A stretch of DNA of 64,000 nt from Luidia sarsii (Eukaryota > Echinodermata > Asteroidea > Paxillosida > Luidiidae), in NCBI GenBank assembly GCA_949987565.1, contig OX465101.1:27727134-27791133 (forward strand), read 5' to 3'. The translations under genes were made by a program, and so were the position numbers. Numbering within the stretch: the first letter of the stretch is position 1; each line of letters starts with the position of its first letter. Under the pieces are notes generated by a model. That model was not told the DNA's origin. It searched no databases and saw only the letters and a list, made by a program, of their open reading frames with translations. Positions 34,589 through 47,823 of the stretch are shown piece by piece.

Positions 34589-34971
34589 AATAACCTGAAA
34601 ACACTGTTCTGATAACTTGAAAACACTGTTCTGATAATTCGAAAACACTGTTCTGATAACTTGAAAACGCTGTTCTGATTACTTGAAAACACTGTTCTGA
34701 TAATTCGAAAACACTGTTCTGATAACTTGAAAACACTGTTCTGATAACTTGAAAACACTGTTCTGATAATTCGAAAACACTGTTCTGATAACTTGAAAAC
34801 ACTGTTCTGATAATTCGAAAACACTGTTCTGATAACTTGAAAACACTGTTCTGATAACTTGAAAACACTGTTCTGATAATTCGAAAACACTGTTCTGATA
34901 ACTTGAAAACACTGTTCTGATAATTCGAAAACACTGTTCTGATAACTTGAAAACACTGTTCTGATAAGTTG
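34589..34971. repeat. 22-bp minisatellite, 17 units, two interleaved unit types
   Basis: The unit is GATAACTTGAAAACACTGTTCT or GATAATTCG plus the same remainder. The two types alternate in a patterned way. Units 7-11 and 12-16 have the same order (acttg, acttg, attcg, acttg, attcg), a 110-bp higher-order repeat. Because 22 is not a multiple of 3, all minus-strand phases stay open and give periodic peptides. These are not genes. Confidence 0.95.
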
Positions 34972-35770
34972 GTCCTCTTGTCCTGGCTTGATTTCCTATT
35001 CGCATGCAGAGAGTTCCACCATGCCTCCATGCATGCTCCACCAACCATGCACCAACCATGCGCACCAACCAACCATTTCTTGCTCGATCACTATCAGTCT
35101 ATGGACCTATGGGCCATCCACCCACCATCTAACACTTGACCACTGGACAGCCTATACATTGTTAGAGGCAGCATACAGGCCACTTTGGGTACCCAGTAGT
35201 CACTGTGTCAAGTGTAAGGTCCTGGAATGACCAATAGACAATTTCAAAGAATCAGGGAGCTGTTGAGAAAGTGGGGGGGGGGGGGTGTTCCTGAAGGGTG
35301 GCTTAAGCTCTGACCACATGTTGGTTCAGCCTGTGGTCTGGTCTAATCTGGTTTGACTCAGCTTCTGCAAGATTTCGTTTGATAGATGAAAAAACACAAA
35401 GTTCACACATACCAAGTCCTGGGCCACTTATCTGCCTAAAATGGTAGGAAGATAAGATTTAGGATATCAGTGTCAACAGTAAAGTGTACAACAACTCTGA
35501 AGGGCAGGGAGCTAGACAATGGACAACTTAACAAACAATTTAGGGATGAACAAAGTATACAGATTTTGACTGATTCTTGGTAGGGATTGGTCCAATGAAC
35601 TTTTATCAGTGGAGGAAGTAGGGCATTTTTTTTTTTTTTTTTTAAACATTTCTCATACCGGTAGTTGACTTTTTGTAAAGGCAATTGGGAAGCCTTAATG
35701 GTTTTTAAACTCGGTACCAGGTAGTCTCTTTTGTGGATCCATCGGAATGATTTCTCTTTTGTTATTTTTT
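34972..35770. other. No gene recognised
   Basis: G run at about 35273-35285 and T18 at 35626-35643. TACCGGTA at 35656-35663. Confidence 0.4.
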
Positions 35771-35809
35771 TGGTAATTTAAGTGAGTGAGCAGTTTGCAA
35801 CATTTGTGT
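35771..35809 (+). mobile_element. Family A tail fragment A12
   Basis: GGTAATTTAAGTGAGTGAGC followed by AGTTTGCAACATTTGTGTG matches only the 3' tail. The hairpin is absent, i.e. a 5'-truncated copy. Confidence 0.6.
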
Positions 35810-38382
35810 GCATTGCTCTGCAAACTTTTAGGGTCAAGAATGGCGAGCATTTTGTCAGTAAAATCAGGAAGGACGAAGACAAAAAAAGAAGCATTTTGAA
35901 CTCTGACTGAATGAAACTGAATGAAATCGAATCCCACCATGATGAGATTGCAAAATAGTCAATTCTTTTGGGGTTTATCAGAAAGTGGGAATGGTTAATT
36001 TAAGAGGGAGTGGCCCCCTTTGTTCCCCCCCCCCCCCCCCCGCCCTGAAACAGGTTGAGTGGATTTCTCACGCCATTCCTATACACAGAGTAATCCTGGA
36101 AGCAGCGACTCATTTCTGCCCTCCTCTATAGTCTGTGGTACCTGCTGCATGCTTTCTCTCTCTCTCTCCCCTCCCTCTCCCTCCCTCTCTCTCCCTTTCA
36201 CCATGTTTGGGTAGGTAAGGCTCTTTTGAAGTGAAGAATTGTACACGTCTTCACGCTTCAAGCTCCACTGCTGCCGCTGAATGCCAAATTACAAATGCAC
36301 ATACGCGTCCTACGTGCCCCGATGATTAATATTGTTCGGCCGCCGGAGTATCCAGCCGCACAAGCATGGGGGGTTGGCCCCCCTCCCTCCCCCCTCCCTC
36401 CCCCCCTCCCACCACCTCCACCTCTACCTCTAACTCCTGATCATGGGCCGATGCTGGGATGAATGAACTGGCAATGCAATCATGCGCTATGCAACGCAGA
36501 AATCATAAAAAAAAATTATATACTATTTGGCTTGCTGCAAACGCGGATATTAGGGCTTTGTGTTTGGGCAAGAGCGTGCACGCCGTAACTGGGCACTGAC
36601 TACCAGTACCACTCAGAAACCTCCCTACTTTTGTCGGCCCACCACTCTTTTGTGGCATCCAGTTCCTTTGGAATTTAAAAATAAAGAGCACTCGGAGGAA
36701 AAACATAAATCAAAAAAGTACTGAGAAAAAAAAAACAGTCTGGGAAAAAAATAAACTTTTCTGGTTGCATACACTGAAGATCTTTAAATGCAATGCACAC
36801 CAGATTTAGGTCCATAGAAATGAACAGCCTGAATGAGATGAATGCAAGCTGTAATGCTGAGGGCCATGCACCATGTAATACTACTGCCGCAATCACTGAC
36901 ATGTGCAATAATTCAAACTGTGCGGAATCATTTCATCCCCACCGGCCACAAATGATCAGCCAGTTTATGATCTCTGATGACTGTCCACAGATCTCCATGA
37001 GAGTGCATGCCCCTATTACAATTGTGAATCAATGCATATAGCATTGTAAAACCCTTTCAGCACATCTTTATGTGCATTTGGATCAGCAAATACATTGCTG
37101 AATAAATACGTGGGCATTCCAAGCTGGGATCCCAACACTTTGCCAATTTTTCTTTGGAGGAAGTGCTCAACAATGTTTTCAATGTATGCATGATACTACA
37201 CAGGAATGTCAACGAGGCATATGATTGTCTTTAAAGAGTTAACTCTCAAGCAAACATTTGTGATGAAGGAGTGGGAAAAAGCTTCAAGTAATTAAACAAG
37301 AACCTGCTCTCAGACTTGAACGAAAAAAATGCAAAGGTAACAGATCGCCAGATTGTTGTTTTGATTGGAGCCGGATCAGCAGCAGAAAATTCCTGCTGGG
37401 ATCAAACCGTCACATCCTCAAATTTTCTGTGTGAAAGAAAAAGGCCCTTTTAATAAAATAATAGATTCGATCATGAATTGGCTTTGCCTGAAACCACTTG
37501 TTTCAAGTGCACACAGGAGGATGGAAGCAACTTGCCAGTGGCTGCAGGTAAATTCCTACAGATTTCTGGCCAGGGCCAATGGGCGGGACCCAACATGGCC
37601 TGTTGATAATACTGGAAACTATCCCTGGTTACACACAAATAATGCTCCATCTACAAACAATTCTACACCCACAGCCAATCGGGTCATTCCATATCCGCTT
37701 CCACAGTGAATGCGAAAAATCCTTGATTCTTAATTTCTGGTATTACACAGAGTAATGGCACTCAGACACCCCCACTTTGGGTGTGAAGTTCTTTTCCCCA
37801 CAATTCATACAAATCCCTCGCAGAAATGGTCAAAACCAGTGCAGCATGAACCATTTCGTGACGGGAACAATAAGCCCCTGTTTTTTTCTGCCCTTCCCTT
37901 CCCTTTTTTTTTTTTTTTTTTTCATATCGAAGAAAAGATCTATTTTTGTGTGTGTGTGTGTCTGAGAGAAACAAAATAATGGGTCAGCCGAACTACGTCG
38001 TGGAAGTAATGTGGTGCCACTGATTCAGGCGTGCAAACACTTGGCTGTGAGTTATGCGGCATGGGAACATTTGGAAAGCAGAGAGGACCTCGACTGCTGA
38101 GTGCTGATCCATAGTGGTGCCGCAATTGACAAGGAAAATATCAGAATGTTGTCTGCTGTAATGTTATCCCCAACATTGTAAATGCAATTAAACTCAGCCG
38201 AAGTAACTGGCAGGGAGTTAGAGGAAGCGAAAAGCACAAGTGAAAAACCAACAGGTTTTTTTTCAGTTGAACGGACAAAAGCTATCAGCAACTTTTAAAG
38301 TATAGGACCTGTGGAACAAGACGATTGTGATTTGATCATCTGAGATTTCCCCAAAAGAAAACCTATGGAGTTTCTGTGTGTG
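35810..38382. other. No gene recognised; several simple tracts
   Basis: C17 at 36025-36041, CT tract at about 36152-36199, C-rich tract at 36377-36432, T19 at 37904-37922 and a GT microsatellite at about 37947-37961. A non-repetitive CpG-containing block at 36270-36365, with homeodomain-type ATTA words, stands out against the CpG-poor surroundings. Confidence 0.4.
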
Positions 38383-38537
38383 GAGGGGTCCTGACATTTC
38401 GATTCTAGCAGGATCTTTCTCAAAGTCCTGTTAGGAAATTTCGGCCTATGAGAAAGGTCCTTGAAGGATTGAAATGTCAAGCCCTCTACATTTTTGAGAT
38501 TTGCAATTTTGGTCATTTAAGTTAGGAGGCAGTTTTG
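38383..38537 (+). mobile_element. Family A copy A13
   Basis: GGGGTCCTGACATTTCGATT, CAGGATCTTTCTCAAAG, then GAGAAAGGTCC, GGATTGAAATGTCAAGCCCT and a tail remnant (TTTTGGTCATTTAAG). Both arms changed CGTTTCG/CGAAACG to CATTTCG/TGAAATG, so the pairing base of each arm moved together. Confidence 0.75.
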
Positions 38538-41215
38538 TTCTAAGATTGTCTTTTTGGGTGGGGGATTGTATTTGTAATGAAGAGAATATTTATTGAAGGA
38601 TGCTGCCTCCTCCTCCCTCACCCCACACCAAAATCAAAACTAGCACTGTTAGAGAACACCTTTCTAGCACTTACTCTGGAGTCTGTTCATGTGGTAAATT
38701 GCCCCTAGAAATAGCCAACCTTCTATACCGGTAACCCCTGCAAAAGAGTAGACAATTGCAAAACTTCCAAACTCTTTTCACAATTCTTTGCCGACGAGGG
38801 GAACACTTTCTTTTTTAAGATTCCTCTTTCATGGCTGCTGTCCGCCGCTAATCAGACGCACTTCATACCCAATGAGGGGAAGTGTCATTCTTTCAGGAGA
38901 CTCACCAAACTGGAAGATTGGGTTTCATCGGAGAGAAGGGGAGGTGGGGGGGGGGGGGCTGGAGGTTGGGACTGGGGGTTAGGTTAGGTTGGGGGGTTAG
39001 ACAGGCCGTTAGGACATAGGAATGACCAACCTCCCCCACCTGCCTGGAGTGCACTGCTCTGCAATGACAGGAATCCGCAACAGGCCATTTTTGTTGTCAG
39101 AGGGGGGGGGGCAGTGTGCACATAGCCCATTGGTCCTTTCTGCCAGCAACTTTCAAGATAAAAACCCCAAGGTGTTGTATTTGGCAGCCTTCCCTCCCCC
39201 CTCCCCCAGCTGTTCGCCCCGCACTTCCAACAGAGGGCATGCAGAAGTGCAGGCAGGCACCACCTCCATTGTGGGGAGCCCCCGTTAATTAAAGAAGCGC
39301 CTGGCGCTGCATTAGGAATGCACTGTCGGGCAGGCGTGTCACACCGCTTGGAGAGTTGCCACTTGTTTACTCTGTCATGGCCACCCAGTGACGCTGGCAT
39401 TGTTCTTGGTGGGGATCGTGGTGGAAAGGTGGTGGGATTGGGGGAGAGCTTTCGCTAAAATGGTTGCACCCGTGAAAGTGACCTGGGCTCCACCAAGGCC
39501 CATGTGACACCCGTAAGGGGTCAGAATGTAACGCCTTTTGAATTCCATAATTTGTTTTCACCACCTCTAAACAAAAGTCTGGATGTGATAGAATAAGGTG
39601 AATGCACATTGTCCCAAGATTGTATTTAGTTTGCGACGACGGAGGTAAAATCAATGCCAAACAGAGTCATTTGAAATTGTTACTGATACTATCATGGGCT
39701 CAACACAACTGAAGCTTTATCATATAGAGCTCACCATTGTCCAATCTTGATTTATGGTGTGTTTTCCACTGTATACATTTGAAACTAAAATAAAGGAACA
39801 AAATCAATAAAAAGAGATTCATTGCACGTTCATTTCAACCCAATAACATTTTACTTTTCAGTAAATTGTAGTCAATACTGATGCGAGAAATAGCTGAGCA
39901 CACCAACAAACAAACATACAGATAAACAAACACCCGAACACCCTGACACAATCAGAAACAAACGTTCTGGAGTTAGATGCTCACAGGGTGGGACCGAGCT
40001 GTTGATCGAGCTTCTTCTGAGGCGAAAACAAAGTTTCCAAAGAGTGTAAGATAAATGAAAAGGTCTTAATCTCTGCAATTTGGTGACAGATCAATTTGAA
40101 ACAGGATTCATCGCACGACCACCTTGGAACCGTCACCAAGAAAAAGCCAGTCATGACAAAAGCCAGTTTCTTAAAGAGCAAGGAATCTTTGGTACTTGCC
40201 CTGAAACCTGGTTTGGTTTCCTTTTGGCAAACCCCATGAAAGAAATCTGGAGGAGGAAAAAAAGACTAGAGAGCAATAAAAGTTGGTGGTCTGAAGCCAG
40301 ACCACTAGGTACACAAACCAGCGCCTGAGGGTCTGACTACATTCTGACCAGGGTCATGATAACAATGGGCCAGTTGGCCTTTCCAGGTGGGAAAAGCCCT
40401 CTGTTGTTGAGATGCAAATCTCAGGTGTTAATATAGGCCCTACATCATCAGTGCGAAGGCAGGGGGCTTTCCGTAAAACCCTCTGTAAGAATAACGGGCT
40501 GCCCCCCAAAGACCAGAGTTTTCAATGGACTTGGTGCCCCTCTTCATTCAAGAATCAAACCCCAAGCTTACCAGGAGGTGGAGAGATCGAGTCATATCAA
40601 GGAAAACAAATTTGATCTCACAAGCACTGGCCATACTCATGAAGAATGATGCCTGGAATTGTTCAGAGGTTTTTTTTATTTTTTTTTTATTCCCTTTTTC
40701 TTTCTCAGCTTTTTTGTTTTGTTTTGCCAATGGCATTATAATTGAAGAGCACTGTATACCTGGCCATTTAACTGCCCCATAATGGGTCAGGAGATTATGT
40801 GATCAGGCCAAAGGTGTGGATATCACTGGTGAATGACCTGCAGTTGTGCAGGAGCTGATCATTTTGTGGATGATTGATCGTTCCCCCTTTTTTTGTGGGG
40901 GGGGGGGGGGGAGAATGCCTTCCCTGCTCTTATGTAGTCTCTGGCTCATAGGCCATAATGGCAAGGCAAACAAAGTAACAAGGCCCGGTTCTCTAATACT
41001 AGTACTAGTAGCCTATGATGCCTATCTGGGTTCCACGAAAGTTGGGCCACCCAAATAATCCAAACATCATAGCTGTGGATATGAAAATAAATCTATTTGA
41101 TCCTCTTTTTCAGATTGAGGTTTGTTCTCTTACAGGGCAACAACTTTTGGATCCCGTCCAAACCACATCGGGATGTTACCAAATACATTTTTGGGGCATT
41201 CTTAAAAAAAAAATT
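38538..41215. other. No gene recognised
   Basis: G runs near 38947-38960 and 39102, T-rich at 40668-40690 and a G run at 40897-40911. The block 39255-39350 contains TTAATTAA, GCGCCTGGCGC and GGAATG words and is non-repetitive. It is only a guess that it is conserved regulatory DNA. Confidence 0.35.
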
Positions 41216-41352
41216 AGGGGACCTGGTTTCCTGATTCTGTCAGGACTTTCCTCTTCCCATGAAAGGGTCCTGTTTTTAATAGGATCGAAAAGCTCAGGGT
41301 TTGAGATTCAAATTTTGGTAATTTTAGTCAGTGAGCAGCTTGCAACGTTTTT
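41216..41352 (+). mobile_element. Family A copy A14
   Basis: Diverged left arm (GGGGACCTGGTTTCCTGATT), GTCAGGACTTTCC, GGTCCTG, AGGATCGAAAAGCTCAG, then a well-kept tail (GGTAATTTTAGTCAGTGAGC). The tail is better preserved than the hairpin. Confidence 0.7.
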
Positions 41353-42682
41353 GTGTAATTTTTTCTTATTCTTACCGATTTTCTGAGTAACTCGGCAAAT
41401 CAGCTTCGTTGAAGTGATAAATGAAAACATGTCAGACCCATACCTAGCAGAATTCTGGGTGGACTCCCGCCAACCACCCCCCCTCCCCCCGCCACCCACC
41501 CCCCCCCCCCACTGAAAGAGACCACGGATACTGAACTCTGGGATATATGACTAAACTGAACTGATAAAAGCGTATCGCACAGATGACCAGAGGGGAAAAG
41601 TCGGTGCAACAAGAGAGAGAGTGAGAGAATTAAAGACTCTCAAACTCAATGCTTACGGGTACATTGAGGAGGATTGGGCCAGACGGACTGACCGCACAGG
41701 CTGTCCACTTGACTGGGTTTGATGAAGGGTTGTCCCCAGTCAGGACACCACCATGACCGGTAGTCTGCCCCAGTTGGCTAAAAATCATCACTGTGGAGCA
41801 GGGGTTCCAGAAAAAAAACCTTTCTCCTCAGGGGCAGGAAAGAGCTAATTCACTCGGTTTCCTTACTGGGGGCCTGCATTTGCCTGGTTCCCTGGTTACG
41901 CTTAACAACCAACCCTAACTGACCTGGCAACTTCCCCTTCCCCTAACCCCCTTCCTCCACCCACCCACCCACCCATCCACCTCCCCCTCCTACAATTCAA
42001 CTGTTTCTTCTCTCTCAGTTCACCATCAATTTTCTTTCAATTTTTCTTTTTTGGGGGAGAACAGGGCTCCGGAAGTCTCATGAAAATGTCCCAACACTCC
42101 CTCTCCTGACTGCAAACCACAAAGATTAGATGGATTAGTGGTCAGCCACCTTTTTGAAAGGAGAGAGGGGGAGGAGGGGTGGCCCAAGCATACCTGCATG
42201 CATTTGGGGGGATTTTTCAACCACATTTTTATTATTACACAAAAAAGGTCAGTTTGGGGCCTAGGGGGATCTTCAGGACAAAATAATGTAATAGCGGGAT
42301 TACAGGCCTATCATAGCTTCCAGAAAACTCAAAACTTTCCGATTCCTTAATGGTGCACTTTAATCAGGAGGGGGGGGGGGTCAGGAGAGAGGGGGGGTAA
42401 CATTATTTTCGGGGAGAGGTGTGTCATGGACCAACTCACCCAACACAAGGTAAGCATGAGTAACAGCGCTTGGGGTGGATCCAGAAGTTTGGGTGGATGG
42501 CAGGGGGGGGGGGGTGTTTGGGTTTTATGAGTCTGTGCAGGCCTGTGGGTTATCCAGGAGGACATATTTCTGGGCAGATTCCAGGGAGAAGGAAGGGGCT
42601 TTGACCAATGACCCAACCAAACTCAGCCTCACCTCACATCCAAATTACCATTCCAAGCGTAAACAAGTTTTGGGAAAGCCTT
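41353..42682. other. No gene recognised; C/G runs
   Basis: C-rich tract at 41477-41511, CCACC/CCCACC repeats at about 41952-41990, and G runs near 42370, 42391 and 42502. No exon was recognised. Confidence 0.4.
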
Positions 42683-42855
42683 TCAGAAAGGTCCCGCTTG
42701 AATTGAAAGGTCAGGCGCCTACATCATTTTGCCTCATGTCCCATTCATGGAGGAAGGAAGGATGTTCCATCTAAGCAGGGCCTTCCTCAGAGGCAATGGC
42801 TTCTTGCATCTGAAGAAAGGTCATGCAAGGATTGGAACATCAGATCCACTTTACA
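42683..42855 (+). mobile_element. Two decayed family A arm fragments (A15)
   Basis: TTTCAGAAAGGTCCCGCTTG with TTGAAAGGTCAGGCGCCTAC (42683-42725), and GAAGAAAGGTCATGCAAGG with ATTGGAACATCAGATCCAC (42812-42850), resemble the right arm twice over. Low similarity. Confidence 0.4.
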
Positions 42856-42908
42856 TTCACTTGCCCTTGATCAAGATCCAGCGAGAATTTAAATGTCATG
42901 CTTACAGG

Positions 42909-43838
42909 TTCCTTGCTCTATGGAGAAAGCATCAAAGCAAAGAATCTGCTTCCTTGCTCTATGGTGAAAGCATAGAAGCAAGGAATATGTTTCCTTGCTC
43001 TGTGGTGAAAGCATAGAAGCAAGGAATATGTTCCCTTGCTCTATGGGAAAGCATAGAAGCAAGGAATATGTTCCCTTGCTCTATGGGAAAGCATAGAAGC
43101 AAGGAATCTGCTTCCTTGCTCTATGGTGAAAGCATAGAAGCAAGGAATATGTTCCCTTGCTCTATGGAGAAAGCATAGAAGCAAGGAATCTGTTCCCTTG
43201 CTCTATGATGGGAAAGCATAGAAGCAAGGAATCTGTTCCCTTGCTCTATGGGAAAGCATAGAAGCAAGGAATCTATTCCCTTGCTCTATGGTGAAAGCAT
43301 AGAAGCTAGGAATCTGTTCCCTTGCTCTATGGTGAAAGCATAGAAGCTATGAATCTGTTCCCTTGCTTTATGGGGAAAGCATAGAAGCAAGGAATATGTT
43401 CCCTTGCTCTATGGTGAAAGCATAGAAGCTAGGAATCTGTTCCCTTGCTCTATGGGGAAAGCATAGAAGCAAGGAATCTGTTCCCTTGCTCTATGGAGAA
43501 AGCATAGAAGCAAGGAATCTGTTCCCTTGCTCTATGGTGAAAGCATAGAAGCTAGGAATCTGTTCCCTTGCTCTATGGGGAAAACATAGACGCAAGGAAT
43601 CTGTTCCCTTGCTCTATGGTGAAAGCATAGAAGCTAGGAATCTGTTCCCTTGCTCTATGGTGAAAGCATACAAGCTAGGAATCTATTCCCTTGCTCTATG
43701 GGGAAAGCATAGAAGCTAGGAATCTGTTCCCTTGCTCTATGGTGAAAGCATAGAAGCTAGGAATCTGTTCCCTTGCTCTATGGGGAAAGCATAGAAGCAA
43801 GGAATCTGTTCCCTTGCTCTATGGAGAAACCAATCAAG
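42909..43838. repeat. 41-bp hairpin minisatellite, 22 units plus a partial
   Basis: The unit begins TCCCTTGCTCTATGGTGAAA and ends CATAGAAGCAAGGAATCTGT. The first part (TTCCTTGC-TCTATG) is the reverse complement of the last part (CATAGA-AGCAAGGAA), so every unit can fold into its own stem-loop with GTGAAAG-type loops. Stem changes occur (CAAGG to CTAGG, CATAGA to CATACA), while loop variants (GTG, GGG, GAG, or shortened GG) define subtypes that alternate. Non-coding. Confidence 0.95.
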
Positions 43839-46800
43839 AGTGGCCCCACTCATTTCAGACCCTGCAGGCAGGAGACGGAAGATAAAGAATCTTCAGAAGG
43901 GAGGCCTCCGGGGCTGGGAGTTTGCAAACATTGGGTGGGGGTAGTCAACAAATGTTGGAGGGTGGGGCACTTACATGTATGTGTCACATGTTTGGTGCAC
44001 GATTGTCCCATCTGACATGGGGTGGGGGCTGGTTGTGAACAAGAAGCGCTGCATACCAAAATACGAAGAGTGGGGTGAGGGGTCGCCATGCTAGGCGCTT
44101 TCCAACTACATCTCACCACTGTCCAGTTGGACAGCCACCTCACACTCCTAACAAAGCAATCCCCCGCCCCCTCCCCCTCCCACCCTCAAGTCCCAGACAG
44201 ACAGAAGTCTAACATCCGGCTTAGGACGAAACTCCCCCACAACAATGATTTGAAAAAAAATAAGCATAAGGGGGGGGGGGGAGAAGAAAGAAGGAGAGGG
44301 GAGAGAAAGAGTAGGGACCAATTAACCAATCCCAACAGACTCCTGTGTGGCTTTCTCTTAGAGCACTACCCTGGATAAGAAGAGATTGAGGGGAACAAAA
44401 AAGGAGGGAAGGTTAGGGAAACAAGATCAAGTACAAGTGGCGGCTCCGATTACAAGGAGGACTGACCTACTGGTAAGAGAACCTGGGCCAGCGCTCAGGC
44501 AGGTCTGACTGGGTGTGGGTGTGTGGGCGAGGAGGCCTACCCCCCCCCCCCCACCTCCCTCCTCAACCACCCTACAACCCCCCCCCCCCCCCCTCCCACA
44601 CTCAGCAGCCACCCCTGTCCAGTCCTCGGTCAAGTGTTTACACTCACAATATTGATATACAATCACATCCACACAGAATGGGAAATCATGTACAGGAATT
44701 TTCCCTTGGCTTGCATTTGATTACATCATCACGCCAAACCTTCCCCCCCCCCGACCCCTCCCCCAAAGGTCGGGTACTAATGAATATTCATTGAGAAACA
44801 GAAAGAAAGCATCCTGCATCCCACATTTTCCAAAATTCTTATTTTTTCCTGGCAACAAAGGCGCTGTATTGTTTTGACCTCATATTTTTATTTCTGACAT
44901 TTTGAAAACAGATGTTTGAAAAAGTGTTTGGTCTTTGATCCAGTGAGAGTGAAGAGGTAGTTTTGAAATCCAGTTTTCCCCCTTCCCCCCCCCCCCAAAA
45001 ACAAAACAAAACAAGAAAAGCCTAAACTGGTTTCCCCTATTCCAAAGAAGCTTGCACAACTTACTCCTGCTAATGAATGACTGTTTGAATGCAATTGGGT
45101 GCCAAAATTACGCTTGTGTTTGTGTGTGGTCATTACTGTTGGGCAAATCCGGGAGTTTTTTATCTGATTCTTCCCGATCCCCCGAGTTGAATTGCTCAGA
45201 CCTAGTGGTCATGTTTAAGACTGTCTTCGCATTAAGGCCTCGCAAGAAATTCTTTGTGGGGCCAATTGCATTGCATTGTGTACCGGTATGCCTGAAACAT
45301 GACCCAAGAGTGACCAACAGGAAACTACACAGTGCCTCAAACTGCATTATGTACAATACCATGTGGTAAGAGCATACAGCAACTATGGTAAGAGTCAGCT
45401 CACCGCGTGGCACCGGATGTTTTTCTACGTGCATTGTGGAATGTAACTTAATACCGATATTCAATTCTCAGGAGCTTTCACACATGCAATGTATCATCTG
45501 GCAAATGACCATTGTGTGTTTTGAGAACAAAAAACCCAGCAGGATGGATTGTGATTGTGATTCAGATTGGAATGTGAATCACGATTTTTTGAAAGATGTT
45601 GTTCACACACTAAATTTTGGAGTCAAAAATCACACTTTTTCCTACTAATGTAAATAAACTTCCCTAATGAAGGTGGCCTGGTGTTAAATTTAGAGGTCAT
45701 TGCAATCTGGGCCACTGTGTGAATCAAGCAATAATTAAAAACACACTGCCTTCCTTGGCTGCCTTGCCCACTAAATTTTCCCCACAATCTGCAAAGCCGC
45801 ACCCTCATGCCATCACTTTCCCATACCGAAGCCCACCCTATCAATCCAAGAAAAGAAGAAAACGCACGCACCTCATCTATCTCCATCCATTAGGAAACTA
45901 GGTAAACCTTATCTGGGATCTCTCCCAGAGTGTATTTTTATCACTAGGGGAGAAACTGCATTATCAATAGTAAGTTGTGCCCGACTTGCTGCAGGTTTAC
46001 TTTCACAGCAATAGGGGTCGGGGGGGGGGGGACCTGCGCACTATAATTTGATTGATACTTTACTCTGATGTGCAAGTCAACCACATTCTCATCAGACAGC
46101 AAAGTGGCCGCTCTTGGCAGTCCCATGAGGAAGCACAGGGTCCCCCTTCCAATGGCAGACGCCTTTCCCCTCCCTGCAGAGCACTTGCTGTAAACTTTGA
46201 GCCAATAGTCTTTCCTCTTATCATCCAGGCAGTGGGTCTTATCATGGTCTTATCAACACTCTGTACAAGGGAGGGCAGTTGGCCTGACCACTGTGGCCTG
46301 ACTAAGGAAGGACAGTGGTGGTGAATAATTAATGTCACCGGTTTTTTGTGTGTGTGTGGGAGATTATTACTGCTGGATGACCCTGCAATTGAAAAGGGAC
46401 TTCCCCAAAGTGTTCCCCCGCACAATTGTTTATCTTTTAAAAAAATCAATTGGCAGATCTGCGCTTGAGCAAGTACAACAAATCATGTCTACCTCCGTGA
46501 AAAAAACGAGTAGAACAGGACATCCACACAGACAAAGAGGAGGAAATACGTCAGTTGGATTTTGATTCTCAGACACTCTTTTGCTGCCAGGATTGGACAA
46601 TAGAGGGGTCAGATCTTTTAGGGTCGTGTCTAGTTGTACAAGTGCTCGTCATGGCTGCAACTTTTTGTCCTTGCCAACAATGCTGCTGTTGCCATGACCG
46701 GAGTTACATCACCAAAGAAATTATGCAACCAATGGAATTCCCATGATATGTCATGGCTTAAATTATCATGAGAGCAAGATTTTGTCTTGTCCTACAATCG

Positions 46801-47051
46801 GAGAACAGACAACTAAAATCTAGCCAATATTCACTTCAGATTAACTTATGCAAGGGCAGCTATAGTAATTCCATGAACATGATACAGTGCAGTCTCCAAT
46901 GCATGGTAAAAATTACCAAAAGTACCGGTGTATATACTTCCGGCTTTACTGACAACTGACAAATTAACACTATAAAAATAACAATGAAAGGAAAAGTGTC
47001 CATATAAACACAAAACTACAAGTCTTCAATTCAAACATGCAAAAGAAAGCC
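43839..47051. other. No gene recognised
   Basis: Homopolymer-rich at 44271-44600 and C12A5 at 44985-45001. Frames at 45052-45464 and 46052-46565 have no recognisable domain. TACCGGTA at 45281-45288. Confidence 0.4.
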
Positions 47052-47100
47052 AAGAACCTGAGACCTCTGGTTTAATGTATCAGCAGTGGTTCAAGTCCTG
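47052..47100 (-). repeat. SINE-like fragment
   Basis: On the minus strand TTAAACCAGAGGTCTCAGGT matches the segment before the B box of the 33.8-kb module. The A-box side is absent. Confidence 0.35.
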
Positions 47101-47779
47101 GTCCAGTGAAATGTTCTTTACTACATATATTTTTACAAATTGTAAAAAAATATAAAACCCCAAATGTACTGTAAACTGATCTTCAGTACGAATGGACATA
47201 CCACTAGAAATGGACATACCAGTACTGTCCATTACTGCATTAGTTCCACGATATACTTGATGATACCTGGTTGCTTCAAGTTACTAGTCATTCTGAACTT
47301 GTTTGTCACCTAAGTGCGGCATTAAGTTCTTTGGTGAATATACATTACAGCCATTCTCTCAGTTCCCAATGCAACACTATCAAAGACGTTGACAAATCAG
47401 TTCTCAGCTCTCACATAAACTGCCATCCCCAAAACTGCTAGTGGATGGCCGGACCTTTCACAGCAGCGGTCTCCAAGACAAACAATGAATTATCACAGGC
47501 TGTAAACAAAAACAGACCAAATTGTCTCCTTCAAGACCACATAATATCCTGGCTGATTGAGTCTTTTTTTTTTGGCCAGGGCAGGGAAAAAAACCACATG
47601 GCCTTCCCAGCCAACCTTGATTTAAAGAGGCATCAAACATTCTTGAAATGACCTCTGCACAGACCATACTCTTAAAACAAGTTGGCAGAGGTCCTCCGGT
47701 TTGACAGAGGTTCAGCAACCTCTTGGTCATTGACCTTTGTAGGTTTTCCTTCTCTTCTCAGTCCATCAGAGGAAAGGAA

Positions 47780-47781
<2 letters not shown>

Positions 47782-47821
<40 letters not shown>
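47782..47821. repeat. (GA)20 microsatellite
   Basis: An uninterrupted GA dinucleotide run of about 40 bp. Confidence 0.95.

Positions 47822-47823
<2 letters not shown>

Noticed and set aside
34504..35072. Minus-strand frames of 129-161 codons with periodic NSVFKLSEQCFQVIRT-type repeats
   Set aside because: They arise from the 22-bp minisatellite, which leaves all phases open. They have no non-repeat domain.
42909..43838. CRISPR-like array with hairpin repeats
   Set aside because: The 41-bp units abut with no spacer sequence. It is a tandem minisatellite.
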